DNA of 64,000 nucleotides from Hymenobacter sp. YIM 151858-1 (GTDB taxonomy: Bacteria; Bacteroidota; Bacteroidia; Cytophagales; Hymenobacteraceae). Location of the stretch: assembly GCF_025979705.1 (NCBI RefSeq), contig NZ_CP110136.1:3286001-3350000 (forward strand), in the 5' to 3' direction. Position numbers and translations under genes: made by a program. The notes under the pieces were generated by a model, which did not search any database, had not been told where the DNA came from, and saw only the letters and a list, made by a program, of their open reading frames with translations. Shown in pieces: positions 60,924-64,000 of this stretch. The stretch's first letter is position 1. Every line of letters starts with the position of its first letter.

Positions 60924-62591
60924 ATGGCCTTTTCATTTACCTCGTACCAGCCAGCACCCGAGTTCAGCAAACCGGCGGCTTACTTCTCCATGGAGTTTGC
61001 CATCGATCAGGCCCTCAAAACCTACAGCGGTGGCCTGGGCTTTTTGGCGGGCTCGCACATGCGCTCGGCCTACGAGCTGAAGCAAAACCTGATCGGCATC
61101 GGCATTCTCTGGACCTACGGCTACTACGACCAGGCCCGCCAGGAAGACGAAACCCTGCGCGTCGACTACATCCATAAGCACTACAGCTTTTTGCAGGATA
61201 CGGGCGTGATGTTCGAAATCACCATTCACAACGCCCCCGTGAAGGTGCGCGCCTACTACCTCGCCCCCGAGGTGTTCGGCACGTGCCCCATGTTCTTCCT
61301 GACCACCGACGTGCCCGAGAACGACTACCTCTCGCGCACCATCTCGCACCACCTCTACGACGCCGACCTGGCCGCGCGCGTGGCCCAGAGCATTCTGCTG
61401 GGCGTGGGCGGCGGCAAGCTGCTCGATGTAATCGGCAAAACGCCCGAGGTGTACCACCTCAACGAGGGCCACGGCCTGCCCCTGGGCTTCTACCTCTACA
61501 ACAAGCACGGCCACAAGCTGGAGGAGGTGCAAAAGCGCCTGGTGTTCACCACGCACACGCCCGAGCTGGCCGGCAACGAGGAGCACGGCTTCAAGCTGCT
61601 CGACGACATGACGTTCTTCGCCGGGGTATCGGGCGAGGAGGTGCGCCGCCTGGGCTTTGTGGAGCACGAGCGCGTCAACTACACCCTCACGGCGTTGCGC
61701 ATGTCGCACATTGCCAACGGGGTATCGGCGGTACACGGCCGCGTGTCGAACCAAATGTGGGCCGGCAACGCGGGCATTTGCCCCATCATCCACATCACCA
61801 ACTCGCAAAACGGCACCTACTGGCGCGACAAGCAGCTGCACGAAGCCCTGGCCGCCAAGGACACCGACGCCCTGAAAGCCCGCAAGCGCCAGCTCAAGCA
61901 GGAGCTGTTTAAGGAAGTAGCCAACCAAACCGGCAACCTCTTCGACCCGGATGCCCTCACGGTGGTGTGGGCCCGCCGCTTTGCCGGCTACAAGCGCGCC
62001 AACCTTATTCTGCACGACTTTGCCCGCTTCGAGGCCCTGGTGCGCAGCTCGGAGCGCCCGGTGCAGGTAATCTGGGCTGGCAAGCCTTATCCCAAGGATT
62101 ACGCCGCCATCGGCTTGTTCAACGACCTGATTAAGCGCACCCGCCACCTGAAGCAGTGCGCCGTACTTACGGGCTACGAGCTGCAGCTTTCGGCCTTGCT
62201 GAAGAAGGGCTGCGACATTTGGCTGAACACGCCGCGCTTCCCGCGCGAAGCCTCGGGCACCTCGGGCATGACGGCCGCCATGAACGGCGCGCTCAACCTG
62301 AGCATCCCCGACGGCTGGATTCCTGAGTTCGTGCGCCACGGCGAAAACGGCTTCCTGATTCCGCTGGCCGAGCTGCACGAGTCGGACGACACGAAGGACG
62401 CCATCGAATCGAGCGGCACGCTCGATGTGTTGGAGCAGGAGATTCTGCCGCTGTACTACGGCAACCCCGAGGCCTACTGGCAGGCCGTGCAAACCGCCAT
62501 GCGCGAGGTGGAGCCGCAGTTCGAGTCGGGCCGCATGGCCACCGAGTACTACGAGCTGATGTACAACGCCAACGTATTGGCGGCTAAGTAA
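60924..62591 (+). CDS. glgP: Alpha-glucan (glycogen) phosphorylase-like, GT35
   Basis: 555 aa, short-type phosphorylase. Visible: YFSMEFAIDQALKTYSGGLG, YHLNEGHGLPLGFYL, FTTHTPELAGNEEHGF, RRFAGYKRANLIL and PREASGTSGMTAAMNGALNL near the end. It normally releases glucose-1-phosphate from alpha-1,4-glucan ends using pyridoxal phosphate. At the usual PLP-lysine (GxxMK) the residue is Thr (ATG ACG), see findings. Cytosolic, no signal. Divergent from the GH13 genes, which supply the imported glucans. Confidence 0.88.
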   Translation: MAFSFTSYQPAPEFSKPAAYFSMEFAIDQALKTYSGGLGFLAGSHMRSAYELKQNLIGIGILWTYGYYDQARQEDETLRVDYIHKHYSFLQDTGVMFEITIHNAPVKVRAYYLAPEVFGTCPMFFLTTDVPENDYLSRTISHHLYDADLAARVAQSILLGVGGGKLLDVIGKTPEVYHLNEGHGLPLGFYLYNKHGHKLEEVQKRLVFTTHTPELAGNEEHGFKLLDDMTFFAGVSGEEVRRLGFVEHERVNYTLTALRMSHIANGVSAVHGRVSNQMWAGNAGICPIIHITNSQNGTYWRDKQLHEALAAKDTDALKARKRQLKQELFKEVANQTGNLFDPDALTVVWARRFAGYKRANLILHDFARFEALVRSSERPVQVIWAGKPYPKDYAAIGLFNDLIKRTRHLKQCAVLTGYELQLSALLKKGCDIWLNTPRFPREASGTSGMTAAMNGALNLSIPDGWIPEFVRHGENGFLIPLAELHESDDTKDAIESSGTLDVLEQEILPLYYGNPEAYWQAVQTAMREVEPQFESGRMATEYYELMYNANVLAAK

Positions 62592-62604
62592 GCTGTCAGC
62601 GTTT

Positions 62605-62739
62605 AGCTGTTAGCTATCAGCTGTTGGCTTTTAGCGGCCGGGAGTGGTTGCACCCCGACAACCGAAAACCCGCGACCACCTCCGGCCGCAAGCAACTGGC
62701 AGGCGAAAACTAACAGCTAATAGCTGATAGCTAACAGCT
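62605..62739. repeat. Intergenic stem-loop AGCTGTTAGCTATCAGCT
   Basis: 25-bp arms 62605-62629 and 62715-62739 match inverted at 23 positions, 85-bp spacer. Arms repeat TAGCT internally. Lies after glgP. Confidence 0.75.
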
Positions 62740-62740
62740 G

Positions 62741-62803
62741 CCCCGGCGAACGAAAAAGAGGCGGGCACCCCCTAGGTGCCCGCCTCTTTTTCGTTCGCCG
62801 GGG
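62741..62803. terminator. 28-bp-stem hairpin, CCTAGG at loop, overlapping the esterase stop
   Basis: Perfect arms 62741-62768 and 62776-62803; loop contains CCTAGG and the esterase TAG stop (62772-62774). Bidirectional terminator between convergent glgP and esterase genes. The right arm codes the last residues of the esterase. Confidence 0.82.
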
Positions 62804-63482
62804 CCTGGCGTAGCACCGGCTCCAGTACCTGCCACACGTTTTCGGCCACAATGCGGTAGCCGGCGGCGTTGGGGTGGGCACGGTCGGGCAGGTTCAGCTC
62901 GGGCCGACCTAGCACGCCCTGCAGCAAAAAGGGCACAAAGGGCAGGCGGTTTTTATCGGCCACCTGCCGGAACAAAGCCTTGAACTCCTGGGCGTAGCGC
63001 GCAAACTGGTGGTTGCCCAGCGGCCCTAGGTCGAAGGGAAACTCCATGCCCACCAGCACCACCTGGGCATCGGGGTACTTGCGGTGCACCTCCTCGATGA
63101 TGCGCTGCAGGTTCTGGGTGGTTTCGCGCACGGGTATGCCGCGCAGGCCATCGTTGGCGCCCAGCTCCAGCACAAACACATCGGGCCGGCGCTTGCTCAG
63201 CACCGCGGGCAGGCGGTGCAGGCCGCCGGCCGTGGTTTCGCCGCTTACGCCGGCGTTGATGCATTGCCAGGCCAGCCCCGACGAATCAATTTTTTGCTGA
63301 ATAAGCGCCGGAAACGCCTGGTGGGGCGGCAGGCCGTAACCCGCCGTGAGCGAGTTGCCGAAGAAAACAATGTTGCGCATACGTACCACGGGCGGCACCG
63401 CTTCCGTGCGGGCCCGTTCGTCGGGCGAGCAGGCCAGCAGAAGCGCCAACAAAGGCACCAGCCAAAGGAAGAAGCGTTGCAT
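62772..63482 (-). CDS. SGNH-fold esterase/lipase-like lipoprotein (TesA-type)
   Basis: 236 aa. Signal with lipobox LLLACSP. Blocks: FFGNSLTAGYGL (GNSL, usually GDSL), NAGVSGETT, ELGANDGLRG and DRAHPNAAGY with catalytic Asp-His. All four SGNH blocks are present, so it is probably an active arylesterase or thioesterase. Anchored in the envelope. ATG 63482. Two CCTAGG sites. Confidence 0.88.
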   Translation of the reverse strand: MQRFFLWLVPLLALLLACSPDERARTEAVPPVVRMRNIVFFGNSLTAGYGLPPHQAFPALIQQKIDSSGLAWQCINAGVSGETTAGGLHRLPAVLSKRRPDVFVLELGANDGLRGIPVRETTQNLQRIIEEVHRKYPDAQVVLVGMEFPFDLGPLGNHQFARYAQEFKALFRQVADKNRLPFVPFLLQGVLGRPELNLPDRAHPNAAGYRIVAENVWQVLEPVLRQAPANEKEAGT

Positions 63483-63706
63483 GTGGTTGCTGTACGGCGA
63501 AGCTCCCCTGCAGGATAACCGCACCGGCCGCGTAGCCCTGCCGCCCGCCCGCCCAAGCCGCCCGACGCGGGCCTTGCGCAGCCTCCGGCAAAGGGCGTTT
63601 TGCCGGCCTCAAGCCACCCGGTTTAAACCATTGGGGCGCGGGCGCGTTGGGGAAAAGGCAGTGGCCTGTGCCTTGCGGGCTAAACTATTTTCTGCCCGAA
63701 ACGCTT

Positions 63707-63714
63707 TAGGTTTG
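63707..63714 (+). promoter_or_regulatory. -7 box TAGGTTTG of the thioredoxin-like gene
   Basis: Exact TAnnTTTG, 62 nt before the ATG; no clear -33 TTTG. The operator-like palindrome follows at 63723. Confidence 0.45.
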
Positions 63715-63722
63715 CAGCCAGA

Positions 63723-63737
63723 TAAGAATGATTCTTA
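63723..63737. promoter_or_regulatory. 15-bp palindrome TAAGAATGATTCTTA near thioredoxin promoter
   Basis: TAAGAAT-G-ATTCTTA, perfect 7+1+7, right downstream of the probable transcription start. Its A/T composition in a GC-rich region suggests an operator. Regulator unknown. Confidence 0.4.
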
Positions 63738-63776
63738 GCTGCTCTTACTTCCTCCCTTTACACACACATACGATTC

Positions 63777-64000
63777 ATGGCCGTAATCAAAGCCACCGAT
63801 GCTGATTTTCAGCAGCTTCTGCAGGAAAACGAGAAAGTAGTTGTGAAGTACTACGCCGATTGGTGCGGCAACTGCCGCTTGTTTTCGCCCAAGTTCAAGC
63901 GCCTCTCCGACCAGGCCGGCAACGAGCAGGTGGTGTTTCTGGATGTAAACGCCGAGAACAGCCCCGAAGCGCGCAAAGCGGCCAACGTTACCAACCTGCC
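63777..64000 (+). CDS. Thioredoxin family protein (3' end outside window)
   Basis: The first 74 codons are visible; the frame is open to the window end. MAVIKATDADFQQLLQENEK is followed by a strand VVVKYYADWCGNCRLFSPKF with the active-site WCGNC in place of the usual WCGPC, and VVFLDVNAENSPEARKAANV. A thioredoxin fold, no signal peptide, so likely cytosolic. The Asn in CxxC would shift the redox potential; the exact role is unknown. Confidence 0.8.
   Translation, partial: MAVIKATDADFQQLLQENEKVVVKYYADWCGNCRLFSPKFKRLSDQAGNEQVVFLDVNAENSPEARKAANVTNL

Noticed and set aside
60933-62492. Open frame of about 519 codons antisense to the phosphorylase
   Set aside because: The sense strand gives a clear GT35 enzyme; the antisense is a shadow.
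53915-62591. Canonical starch PUL (sus locus)
   Set aside because: No SusC/SusD-like genes and no SusR-type or hybrid sensor regulator were seen.

Overview
The window is GC-rich, densely coded chromosomal DNA from a Bacteroidota bacterium, most probably Hymenobacter or a close relative. Supporting signs are a type IX secretion (T9SS) sorting domain, TAnnTTTG-type -7 promoter boxes with little Shine-Dalgarno signal, CarboxypepD_reg, DUF5777, DUF4783 and GxxExxY proteins, an ECF sigma factor beside a TonB-domain partner, and many secreted lipoproteins. I saw no rRNA, tRNA, CRISPR array, transposase, integrase or phage gene.

Layout. 1-9.5 kb: truncated serine hydrolase, orphan SUKH-3 immunity gene, acetyltransferase, Tet-type MFS exporter, VOC protein, two Hsp20 genes around a hydrolase that has lost its serine, GH25 lysozyme and RlpA. 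9.7-22.5 kb: cbpA-cbpM chaperone pair, ZIP transporter, methyltransferase, nadC, gpmI, YjbQ, a beta-helix lipoprotein and fumC, mixed with small exported proteins. 22.9-26.4 kb: six same-strand exported proteins (truncated globin, HMA-like, cytochrome c, YceI, DUF5777, CHRD). 26.9-31.9 kb: dodecin, then an ECF sigma factor with a zinc anti-sigma/TonB fusion, divergent from two CarboxypepD_reg proteins, one carrying a VWA domain. 32.2-46.3 kb: TPR protein, PlsC-like acyltransferase, metallophosphoesterase, a cNMP-sensing histidine kinase with a receiver-flavoprotein partner, radA, a cysteine-less TlpA-like protein, a radical SAM/SPASM enzyme and an Imm50-like gene between inverted repeats. 46.4-53.8 kb: M16 peptidase, T9SS-secreted GHL10 hydrolase and a membrane glycosyltransferase. 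53.9-62.6 kb: alpha-glucan genes (sugar MFS, two exported GH13 enzymes, glucan phosphorylase) interrupted by an SDR and a GxxExxY gene in its own inverted-repeat frame. The edge carries an SGNH esterase and the start of a thioredoxin-like gene.

How genes work together. The two exported GH13 enzymes, the MFS importer and the phosphorylase form a plausible alpha-glucan breakdown route without SusC/SusD. The kinase and the receiver-flavoprotein look like a two-component pair whose output is an enzyme rather than a DNA-binding protein. ECF sigma, anti-sigma/TonB and the VWA/CarboxypepD_reg proteins look like an envelope sensing module.

The strongest non-genic signals are: (1) the palindrome CCTAGG, about 75 copies by hand count, making up roughly two thirds of all CTAG tetramers, read in coding DNA as x-Leu-Gly with the rare codon CTA; and (2) two small single-gene cassettes framed by near-perfect 35-46 bp inverted repeats. 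The CCTAGG pattern resembles a highly iterated palindrome such as cyanobacterial HIP1, and I know of no description of it for this group.
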